Positions 5,466 through 11,423 of a stretch of DNA of 13,313 bases are shown here, piece by piece (position 1 is the first letter of the stretch; every line of letters starts with the position of its first letter). A program made the translations under genes and the position numbers. Location of the stretch: assembly GCA_007136595.1 (NCBI GenBank), contig SLGQ01000215.1:1-13313 (forward strand). Direction: 5' to 3'. Source of the DNA: Candidatus Sumerlaeota bacterium. Its GTDB lineage: Bacteria > UBP6 > UBA1177. The notes beneath the pieces were generated by a model. The model did no database searches. It worked only from the letters and a program-made list of their open reading frames with translations, and was not told the origin of the DNA.

Positions 5466-6923
5466 ATGAGAAAAATTTTAGTTTTTTTGATCGCTGTAGT
5501 AACTATAACTATTGCAGTTGTCATTTCATGTTCAACAGGTGACACTGAAAATGGAGATAACGGTGGAGGAGGCAGTGGCGGTAAGCCTGTCTGCGGAAAC
5601 GGGATAATTGAAGGTGACGAAATTTGTGACGGAGACACAGTTCCCTGCTGGAAAGTTGGACATTACTATCCTGAAACAAATGCAGTATGTAAAGAAGATT
5701 GCTCCGGATACGACACAAAAACTTGCATAGCAAGGCATCCGGACGATAAATGCGGTAACGGAGAACTTGATCACGGTGAAACTTGTGAAATGGGAGATAC
5801 CAAGCCGTGTGTTGAACTTCCCGGAGGTTTTGTCGGTGGTGAAGCAAACTGCAGAAGAGATTGCCTTGGATGGGATCCTGCAAATTGTGAGTCTGCGGCT
5901 ACCGGTTCATGTGCTCAACTTATGAGTTGTTCCAACGCCTGCTCAACCGAAGCCTGCATAGAAGCATGTATGGCTCAGGGCACTCCTCAGGGTAAAGAAA
6001 GATTTGAAGCCCTTTATAGTTGCTGGGATGCAAAATGTCCATCAGGAGCAGACAAAAAAGAGTGTATGATAAGAGAATGTTTCGATGAATATTATGATTG
6101 TTACCCCGGTGAAAGATGTGGGAACGGTGTTCTTGATGAAGGGGAAGTTTGTGAAAGAGGGGACACCAAACCCTGTGAAGAAATGGGTGAAGAATGGAGA
6201 CCTGTAAACGAAGCTATCTGTAACTCAACTTGCACTGCTTATGATACTTACAGTTGCATCAACATAAATGATCTTACATGTTACGAAGTTTATGAGTGTG
6301 TCGGCGAGTGCGGTGATGATGATGATTGTCAGAAAGAGTGTACCCAGAAAACTTTTGCGGCGGCAAAGGGTATTTATGATACGATGGTTGAATGTTATGA
6401 TGATAAATGTCCGTCACACGATGAGGCATGTATTAATGAAAATTGTAAGTTCCAGACTGACAGATGCAAGACTCACCTTACTTGCGGAAACGGAATTATT
6501 GACATGTATGAAGTTTGCGAAAAAGGGGACACGGTCGATTGCGGAACAATAAAAGATCTTGACGGTGAACCGAAATATGAAGCAGGCACAGGAAGTGCGT
6601 TCTGTAATCCCAATTGTACGGAATGGGATGGAATGATGTGCTATAAGTTCTGCAGTTGTCCCGCTATAAAAAGATGTGTACAGCAGGAATGCGGTGACTA
6701 TGCGACAGCAGATAGCAACTGTATAAGAGATTGTGAAAACTTTGGCAGTTATGCAGGTAAAAACGAGCATGCCGCATGGAGAAACATGGTAGAGATATGC
6801 TGTGAAACAGATATGGCAGGCAATACGACAGCTTGTGGATTTGAGTCACAGGAGTGCATAAACCGGGCAAATCAGGAGTTCCCCTGTAATCAAGATATTG
6901 CCCATGATAAGTGCCCTTATTAA
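5466..6923 (+). CDS. Cys-rich lipoprotein with tandem 122-residue CGNG composite repeats
   Basis: This 485-residue product has a signal peptide ending in lipobox VVIS|C (Cys22), then a Gly/Asp-rich linker, so it is predicted to be anchored in the envelope, probably at the outer membrane. Four CGNG modules start at Cys43, Cys96, Cys218 and Cys340, of the type CGNG-x4-GE-x-C-x2-GDTKPC, resembling Myxococcus-type cysteine-rich repeats. From Cys96 on, each CGNG module is followed by a second, helical Cys module (for example CIEAC, CWDAKC, CMIREC). The composite unit is exactly 122 residues twice (96-217, 218-339), then a diverged third unit runs to the end. The first two units have 16 cysteines each, in matching order. 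ATG 5466 has GGGAGA seven bases upstream. The role is unknown; a disulfide-stabilised surface or binding protein is likely. Confidence 0.88.
   Translation: MRKILVFLIAVVTITIAVVISCSTGDTENGDNGGGGSGGKPVCGNGIIEGDEICDGDTVPCWKVGHYYPETNAVCKEDCSGYDTKTCIARHPDDKCGNGELDHGETCEMGDTKPCVELPGGFVGGEANCRRDCLGWDPANCESAATGSCAQLMSCSNACSTEACIEACMAQGTPQGKERFEALYSCWDAKCPSGADKKECMIRECFDEYYDCYPGERCGNGVLDEGEVCERGDTKPCEEMGEEWRPVNEAICNSTCTAYDTYSCININDLTCYEVYECVGECGDDDDCQKECTQKTFAAAKGIYDTMVECYDDKCPSHDEACINENCKFQTDRCKTHLTCGNGIIDMYEVCEKGDTVDCGTIKDLDGEPKYEAGTGSAFCNPNCTEWDGMMCYKFCSCPAIKRCVQQECGDYATADSNCIRDCENFGSYAGKNEHAAWRNMVEICCETDMAGNTTACGFESQECINRANQEFPCNQDIAHDKCPY
5751..6923 (+). repeat. tandem 366-bp protein-coding repeat
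   Basis: Units start at 5751, 6117 and 6483, exactly 366 bp apart. The cysteine spacing is conserved while the DNA has diverged, so this is an old duplication under selection for the fold. The last unit is longer (146 codons) and diverged in its helical half. Confidence 0.85.
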
Positions 6924-6944
6924 GTTGAATTCCGGGACTTCTGT

Positions 6945-8738
6945 TTGATCAGAAAGAAACTCATCATACTTTTTTTAATTATCTTTTTTCTAATTTCAGC
7001 TTTTATGATCTTTTCCAAAAAAGGGGTTGTTCATATTGAAAAATATGTGGCAAAGGCAATACCTTCATCTTATCAGGGGATAAGCCTGAATGTTGAAGCC
7101 CCTGAAGTAAAGCTGTTCCCCCCTTCAATTTTAATCCCTTCGGTTTCGGGGCAGATCGAGGGTGAAAAAGCATTTTCCTTGAACCGCTGCAAGGTTGGTG
7201 AAGTGGTCAAATCTTTTTTGGAAGGGGGGAGAAATGTCAATGTTAAATGTGAGGAAGGATTTTTAACGGGAAAAATGTTTGAAACAGTAAAGGTTGAAAA
7301 AATCACTGAAAAAATAAGGTCGTTAAAAGAGAGTGAAAAAAGAGTTGAAAGGCCTCCTCAAAAAGAAATGTCTTTTAATGTTTCGATAGATGATATCAGG
7401 TTTTTTACACAAAGCGGGTCGCAAAGTTTTAATGCTGCTTTAGATCTTGAAAATAACAAGGGTATCTTCAGATTCCGCTCCAATGATGACAGATATTTTA
7501 AAAATTCTGGTGAGATCCTTTTTGAAGCAGGATCTAAAAAGGGGGAGATAAGGCTGGATGATATTTCTGTTGATATGATAGCACCTTTTATCCCGGATAT
7601 CCCTTTTAACATCAAAGGCGGTTCTTTTGACGGAAGGGTGGAGACGGAGTTAAAGAGCGGGAATGTGACAGTTGATACAGATATTGCTTTTAAAGATATC
7701 GTTTTAGAAAATTTGCTCATAGACAGTGTACCTTTTGATATCCCTTTTTTAAGATTAAATGGCAGATTTCTTTACGATTTTGAAAAAGAGGAGCTTAGTT
7801 TAAATGAGCTGAAAGCAGGTGTCGGCGGGATTGACGGTGTCTTAGATGGATCATTTTCTAAAAACAGCAAAAAAGTGCGGTTTTCTTCGGGAGAAACAAG
7901 CCTTGTTAGACTCAGCACAATAATTGATGACGAATTGTTCAGCCAATTCAATGTAGGTGGAACCATTGATGTTGAGATAGATATTGAGCTTTCAGAAGGG
8001 GAGTTGCCTAAAATAGCTGTGGTTGGAAGGTTGGATGAACCGGTTCAGCATTCCGACAGAATGGATTACTTGAAAACGGAATTTATATACAGAGAAAAAA
8101 TAAACAAAAAAAGAGATATTTTCATAGGTCCGACAAACGGTTACTTCGTTTCCATTGAAGAGTTGCCGGAATATTTTATATGGGCGGTAGTTACTGCTGA
8201 AGATGCCGGTTTTTTTAATCATAAAGGGATAGATTTTGCTGAAATATCGGCGGCGGCAAGAGATAATGTGACAAGAAGAAGGATGAGAGGAGGTTCCACT
8301 ATAACTCAACAACTTGTGAAAAACCTTTTTTTGAGCAGGGAACAGACTTTCATGAGAAAATTCAAAGAGATGCTTCTTGCCATTGAACTTGATGCAACTC
8401 TTCCGAAAGAGAGGATACTTGAAATATATTTCAACATAATTAAGTGGGCTCCCGATGTTTTCGGAATAGGTGAAGCATCTCTTTATTATTTCGGTAAACC
8501 GCCTATGGAACTTTCTGTTCTTGAATCTGCTTATCTTGCATCAATAATTCCTGGACCGTATCTTTATCACAGACATTTTCTTGAAGGAAGTATTGACCAA
8601 AGATGGATAAACAACCTTCATAGACTTCTTGACAGACTCCACGAAACGGAAAAGATCACACTTGACCAGTATTTTGAAGCTATCAAAGGAAAAATCGTTT
8701 TCAGAGAGATAGAAAGGGAAGTGTCGGAAGAAGAGTAA
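6945..8738 (+). CDS. GT51 peptidoglycan glycosyltransferase with AsmA-like N-terminal region
   Basis: The C-terminal half is a family 51 glycosyltransferase that polymerises lipid II into glycan strands at the periplasmic face. Its motifs are in order: EDAGFFNHKGID (catalytic Glu419), GGSTITQQLVKN (449-460), RKFKE (second acid Glu475), ILEIYFN (491-497) and GIGEASLYYFGK (507-518). No transpeptidase domain follows, so it is monofunctional, yet 597 residues is far longer than the roughly 230-270 usual for that type. The N-terminus has a membrane anchor (about 5-22) and then about 370 residues of beta-rich sequence resembling AsmA/DUF-type envelope proteins. The start is TTG 6945, the first possible start after the upstream stop 21 bp away, with a poor ribosome site. 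The gene is probably co-transcribed with the lipoprotein gene. Confidence 0.88.
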   Translation: MIRKKLIILFLIIFFLISAFMIFSKKGVVHIEKYVAKAIPSSYQGISLNVEAPEVKLFPPSILIPSVSGQIEGEKAFSLNRCKVGEVVKSFLEGGRNVNVKCEEGFLTGKMFETVKVEKITEKIRSLKESEKRVERPPQKEMSFNVSIDDIRFFTQSGSQSFNAALDLENNKGIFRFRSNDDRYFKNSGEILFEAGSKKGEIRLDDISVDMIAPFIPDIPFNIKGGSFDGRVETELKSGNVTVDTDIAFKDIVLENLLIDSVPFDIPFLRLNGRFLYDFEKEELSLNELKAGVGGIDGVLDGSFSKNSKKVRFSSGETSLVRLSTIIDDELFSQFNVGGTIDVEIDIELSEGELPKIAVVGRLDEPVQHSDRMDYLKTEFIYREKINKKRDIFIGPTNGYFVSIEELPEYFIWAVVTAEDAGFFNHKGIDFAEISAAARDNVTRRRMRGGSTITQQLVKNLFLSREQTFMRKFKEMLLAIELDATLPKERILEIYFNIIKWAPDVFGIGEASLYYFGKPPMELSVLESAYLASIIPGPYLYHRHFLEGSIDQRWINNLHRLLDRLHETEKITLDQYFEAIKGKIVFREIEREVSEEE

Positions 8739-8746
8739 TTGTCAGG

Positions 8747-8773
8747 ATAAACCTTGAAGTTAAGTTTTAAGGA
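8747..8773. repeat. 27-bp direct repeat, copy 1 (left of AAA ATPase gene)
   Basis: This 27-bp sequence, beginning ATAAACCTTGAAG and ending TTTTAAGGA, is perfectly repeated in the same orientation at 10256-10282. Together the copies bracket the AAA ATPase gene and its promoter. On the minus strand both copies read SLKLNFKVY in frame, with the match extending a few bases more. Confidence 0.9.
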
Positions 8774-8821
8774 GCTCTGATATTTTCTTGAACGGATAAG
8801 TCCATCATTTCTGCAAAACAA

Positions 8822-8837
8822 TTTCAGTATACTGAAA
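8822..8837. promoter_or_regulatory. perfect 16-bp palindrome, operator candidate 1
   Basis: TTTCAGTATACTGAAA is a perfect inverted repeat. It lies upstream of the -35 box of the AAA ATPase promoter, consistent with a dimeric regulator site. Confidence 0.65.
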
Positions 8838-8846
8838 CTAAGTGTG

Positions 8847-8874
8847 TTGACATTGTGGTTAATTTCATTATACT
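8847..8874 (+). promoter_or_regulatory. consensus promoter of the AAA ATPase gene
   Basis: TTGACA (8847-8852, perfect) and TATACT (8869-8874) are 16 bp apart. Transcription should start near 8881, leaving a leader of about 40 nt with GGAGG at 8913-8917. Confidence 0.8.
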
Positions 8875-8878
8875 GAAA
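8863..8878. promoter_or_regulatory. near-perfect palindrome, operator candidate 2
   Basis: TTTCATTATACTGAAA differs from site 1 by one base. It covers the -10 box (8869-8874), so a bound protein would block RNA polymerase. Confidence 0.65.
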
Positions 8879-8922
8879 CTAAGCGCGGTATTTTGCGTGT
8901 TAATTTCATTGTGGAGGGTATG

Positions 8923-10200
8923 ATGTTAGATGTGCTTAAAAGATATAATTTCTGGGACAAAGATGTTTCAGGTTGCGGAATCTTGAGAGAGAGCTATCTT
9001 GAAAAACTGTCAAAAATGGAAGTGCCAAAAAGCATAATAACTGTAACGGGAGGCAGAAGGGTTGGCAAAAGCATAATTGTAAGACAATTTATCCGCCACC
9101 TTATAGAAAAGGGTGTAAACCCTCAAACAGTTTTCTATGCTAACATGTTTGTTCAGGATATTGATTTTCTTAAAGATAGAAAAGTTTTTAAACAGGCTCT
9201 GGACTTATGGAAAAAGCATTTCAGGTTCAGTGAAAAAGAGAGACTCTTTGTTGTAATTGATGAGATTCAGGAAATAAAGGATTGGGAACTGCTTGTAAGT
9301 TCTCTGCACGAAGATTATACAACAGACTACAAAATCATTATAACAGGATCAAATGCAAAACTTTTAAGTGGTGAACTCCACACATATCTTGCCGGAAGAA
9401 GTTTTGAACTTAAAGTATTTCCTCTTTCCTTTAAAGAATATGCTCAATTCACAAATCTGGAGCCTGACAGAAAAACTTGTATGAACTATCTCAGTTACGG
9501 CGGAATGCCGGAACTTGTAAATATTGATGACGATTTTACAAAAGAAAATCTTATAACTTCTACAGTTGATTCAATAATTATGAGAGACATCGTTTTAAGA
9601 CACGACATAAGAAATGTTCCTCTTCTCAAAAAAATTGTCGATTATTTTTCAGCATCTCCAAGTGACGAGTTTTCAAAGCTTAGAATTACAAATCAACTTA
9701 GGCAAAATGGAGAAAAATTATCAATAAACACTGTATCGGAATACATTGAATACTTGAAAAATGCATTTTTCATCCATGAATGCTCACTGTTTTCATATAA
9801 AAAAGGTTCGATTCTTCAAAGAGCACCGCAAAAAGTATATCTTAATGACCCTGCTTTTTCCAGATCAGTAAAAAAGAGTGGAGATTTTGGTAAGCTTCTT
9901 GAAAACACTGTATATATCGAGCTGTTAAGACAGGGATATAAAGTTGAGACAATGCGAGTTGAAAATAAAGAAGTTGATTTTTATGCTCAGTTTGGTGATA
10001 AAAAAGTTTATATTCAGGTGGCTTACACTATCGGAGATGATGAAAGCGACCTTTTTAAAAGAGAATTCGAGCCATTGTCATTCATAAAAGACCACTATCC
10101 CAAATATGTGATCTCTCTCGATGAACTTACACATTCACCTGTAAACGGAATTAAGCACTTAAACGCTGTAGATTTTCTAACTAAAGGATTTGCAGACTGA
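8923..10200 (+). CDS. AAA-family ATPase with DUF4143 C-terminus (COG1373-type)
   Basis: This 425-residue protein has an N-terminal P-loop ATPase (AAA_14 type). Walker A is GGRRVGKS (43-50), Walker B is LFVVIDE (108-114), sensor 1 is IIITGSN (138-144), and a LAGR segment follows (156-159). A winged-helix-like stretch lies at about 247-285. The DUF4143 end has ENTVYIEL (327-334), EVDF (350-353) and QVAY (365-368), resembling a PD-(D/E)xK nuclease-like core with the QxxxY variant common in this family. The biological role of the family is not settled; members are frequent in accessory regions. ATG 8923 is five bases from GGAGG; ATG 8920 is an alternative only two bases away. The gene has its own palindrome-covered promoter and is bracketed by a 27-bp direct repeat, which suggests an acquired, self-regulated unit. 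Confidence 0.88.
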   Translation: MLDVLKRYNFWDKDVSGCGILRESYLEKLSKMEVPKSIITVTGGRRVGKSIIVRQFIRHLIEKGVNPQTVFYANMFVQDIDFLKDRKVFKQALDLWKKHFRFSEKERLFVVIDEIQEIKDWELLVSSLHEDYTTDYKIIITGSNAKLLSGELHTYLAGRSFELKVFPLSFKEYAQFTNLEPDRKTCMNYLSYGGMPELVNIDDDFTKENLITSTVDSIIMRDIVLRHDIRNVPLLKKIVDYFSASPSDEFSKLRITNQLRQNGEKLSINTVSEYIEYLKNAFFIHECSLFSYKKGSILQRAPQKVYLNDPAFSRSVKKSGDFGKLLENTVYIELLRQGYKVETMRVENKEVDFYAQFGDKKVYIQVAYTIGDDESDLFKREFEPLSFIKDHYPKYVISLDELTHSPVNGIKHLNAVDFLTKGFAD

Positions 10201-10210
10201 ACCTAAAGTT

Positions 10211-10236
10211 TTATTCAACGATCTCCTTTAAGGCTT
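10211..10236. repeat. 26-bp direct repeat, copy 1 (right of AAA ATPase gene)
   Basis: This sequence, TTATTCAACGATCTCC followed by TTTAAGGCTT, is identical to 11398-11423, which is the last eight codons and stop of the aminotransferase gene on the minus strand. The two copies bracket the DUF6036/small-gene pair. Confidence 0.9.
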
Positions 10237-10255
10237 CACCTGTTTCAGAATCCGT

Positions 10256-10282
10256 ATAAACCTTGAAGTTAAGTTTTAAGGA
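10256..10282. repeat. 27-bp direct repeat, copy 2
   Basis: A perfect match to 8747-8773, 1509 bp away and in the same orientation. It lies 19 bp beyond the 26-bp repeat copy, so the two repeat pairs interleave. Confidence 0.9.
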
Positions 10283-10325
10283 ACTTCGGACAAAATTGTT
10301 AGGAAATAGTTTTTTTATGTAAAAA

Positions 10326-10631
10326 TCAGGTCAGTCTGGAAAAGAACTTGTTTCTTTCAATGATGTTCAATATTCCGGTAAAAGGAGAAGAAGATCTTAA
10401 TCTTTTTGAATTTTCAGAATCACTTGTAATAATTTCAATTATTTTATCCTTTGAACTATTTAAGAAAATATTCTTCCATTCCCGGTATATTATTTCGCAA
10501 ACACCGGCTTCAAGCCACTTTTCAATGTTTTTTTGAGGGATTAACCATAATTGAGGATTCGTTTTAAGTTTTTCAGCAATCAATTTATGCATCATCAGTG
10601 ATCTTATGTCTGAGCGAACCTGCCTATTCAT
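10326..10631 (-). CDS. small partner protein of the DUF6036 gene (toxin-antitoxin-like module)
   Basis: This is a 101-residue soluble, helical protein with no signal peptide. It opens MNRQVRSDIRSLMMHKLIAE, has a Trp-containing centre (KWLE, REWKNIF), and ends with a SPFTGIL segment before an IIERNKFF tail. It resembles small hypothetical proteins that I recall being encoded next to DUF6036 nucleotidyltransferase-like genes; that is from memory and not checked. Its ATG lies within the end of the upstream gene (8-bp overlap, 10624-10631), with an AGAGG ribosome site inside that gene, so translation is coupled. The pair layout is that of a toxin-antitoxin or nucleotidyltransferase module; which member would be toxic cannot be told. 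Confidence 0.7.
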   Translation of the reverse strand: MNRQVRSDIRSLMMHKLIAEKLKTNPQLWLIPQKNIEKWLEAGVCEIIYREWKNIFLNSSKDKIIEIITSDSENSKRLRSSSPFTGILNIIERNKFFSRLT

Positions 10632-11217
10632 CGAATCCTCTGTTAATCAAATTTTCTATCCTGTCAAAATCAATCTTTTCAAACATTGCTTCCGCAAGTC
10701 TTTCCTTCAAAGTGTTTTTGTCAACTAAATTCAAATTTACTGCGGCTTGAAAAAACTCAAAGTCTTTTTTTCTTGAAGCAAAAAGTTTTGAAATCATCAA
10801 ATCATGTATTTCAAGGCACAATCCTTTAATCCCGTTTGTATTTTCATTAACTATCGGAATCAGTCTTTCCATCCACCTTTTGGGGAGTTTTGAAGTTGTG
10901 CTGTCAACCGCCTGAGCATAATATCCGAAAGTATCGTGAAAATGGGATAATTCCCCAATAGTGCCTTCAATAATATCTGCCAAACTTTCATTTTCAGGAA
11001 CCATTATGTCTGCTTCAACTGACAAAGAAAGGATTTTATATGGATTAGTTTTGCTTAAACTGACATCTATCTGGGCTTTCAGACCTTCATCAAGTCCTTT
11101 CTCTCCAATAAGTGGGAACTGCCCCAGGATTGATTGACTGCCTAAAATTATAATCTCTTTGACTCCTGCAATTGCACCGGCAGCCCTTATTATGTGTTCG
11201 AGTTCACTTCTTCGCAT
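10624..11217 (-). CDS. DUF6036-family nucleotidyltransferase-like protein
   Basis: This 197-residue cytoplasmic protein fits the DUF6036 family, which is annotated as nucleotidyltransferase-like. It opens RRSELEHIIRAAG, has the GSQSILGQFP loop (Gly26-Ser27, the GS motif of the fold), an acidic pair in SVEADIMVP (Glu68, Asp70), then FHDTFGYYAQAV, and the conserved LCLEIHDLMISKLFASRKKD segment. About 25 residues between the GS loop and the acidic motif look like an insertion. An intact GS motif and acidic residues suggest a possible nucleotide-transfer activity, but this is inference. GAGAGG precedes the ATG by about six bases. It is the first gene of a two-gene unit with its own promoter and an adjacent dyad. 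Confidence 0.82.
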   Translation of the reverse strand: MRRSELEHIIRAAGAIAGVKEIIILGSQSILGQFPLIGEKGLDEGLKAQIDVSLSKTNPYKILSLSVEADIMVPENESLADIIEGTIGELSHFHDTFGYYAQAVDSTTSKLPKRWMERLIPIVNENTNGIKGLCLEIHDLMISKLFASRKKDFEFFQAAVNLNLVDKNTLKERLAEAMFEKIDFDRIENLINRGFDE

Positions 11218-11245
11218 ACGAAACCTCTCAAAAAAACTACCCCCT

Positions 11246-11273
11246 ATTTTACTTTAAAAACCCAAACAGTCAA
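11246..11273 (-). promoter_or_regulatory. promoter of the DUF6036 unit
   Basis: On the minus strand TTGACT (complement of 11268-11273) and TAAAAT (complement of 11246-11251) are 16 bp apart, about 30 bp before the start codon. Confidence 0.75.
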
Positions 11274-11284
11274 AACAGTTTTGA
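11270..11284. promoter_or_regulatory. 15-bp perfect dyad at the -35 box, operator candidate
   Basis: TCAAAACAGTTTTGA is a perfect inverted repeat around a central A and overlaps the -35 box by four bases. Autoregulation by one product of the gene pair would fit. Confidence 0.55.
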
Positions 11285-11387
11285 TTTTAAAGCATTTTTT
11301 GAATTCAAGTCAAGTCTCTTTTGCATCTCTTCCAAACAACATGGATAGATTGGAAACCAACCTTTGGGGCTCTTCTGGGAAAAATCC

Positions 11388-11404
11388 TGAATAACAGTTA
11401 TTCA
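11388..11404. repeat. 17-bp dyad spanning the aminotransferase stop
   Basis: TGAATAACAGTTATTCA pairs seven bases around a 3-nt loop and overlaps the minus-strand stop codon and the 26-bp repeat. On the minus strand a short T-run (GGATTTTT) follows, so a weak terminator is possible. The rest of 11285-11387 is non-coding with nothing recognised. Confidence 0.4.
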
Positions 11405-11423
11405 ACGATCTCCTTTAAGGCTT
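11398..11423. repeat. 26-bp direct repeat, copy 2 (inside the aminotransferase gene)
   Basis: This is a perfect match to 10211-10236, 1187 bp away and in the same orientation. Here it encodes the aminotransferase C-terminus ALKEIVE and the stop. Confidence 0.9.

Larger units (their letters stand above)
8820..8910. repeat. 41-bp tandem repeat with palindromic core
   Basis: Units begin AATTTCA at 8820, 8861 and 8902, each 41 bp apart. The first two share AATTTCA-TATACTGAAACTAAG with variable GTGTG/GCGCG afterwards; the third is cut to AATTTCATTGTGG and runs into the ribosome site. The spacing of about four helical turns puts the palindromes on the same face of DNA. Confidence 0.85.
10211..10330 (-). 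pseudogene. remnant reading frame made of both repeat types
   Basis: On the minus strand a 39-codon frame without a start codon follows a TGA (complement of 10331-10333) and ends at TAA (10211-10213). It reads through SSLKLNFKVY, encoded by the 27-bp repeat, then TDSETGE, then ALKEIVE-stop, encoded by the 26-bp repeat. It could be the 3' end of a lost gene or a repeated element that happens to be open. The last bases overlap the small gene. No family was recognised. Confidence 0.35.

Noticed and set aside
8618..8821. 67-codon minus-strand frame containing SLKLNFKVY
   Set aside because: Most of it overlaps the GT51 gene 3' end in antisense and it has no ribosome site. Only its repeat-derived peptide is of interest, covered under the direct repeats.
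8820..8910. Possible CRISPR array
   Set aside because: There are only two full 41-bp units plus a fragment, the units abut without unique spacers, and they contain a promoter.
10348..10536. 62-codon plus-strand frame over the small partner gene
   Set aside because: It is antisense to a gene with a coupled start and family resemblance, and has no ribosome site or recognisable features of its own.
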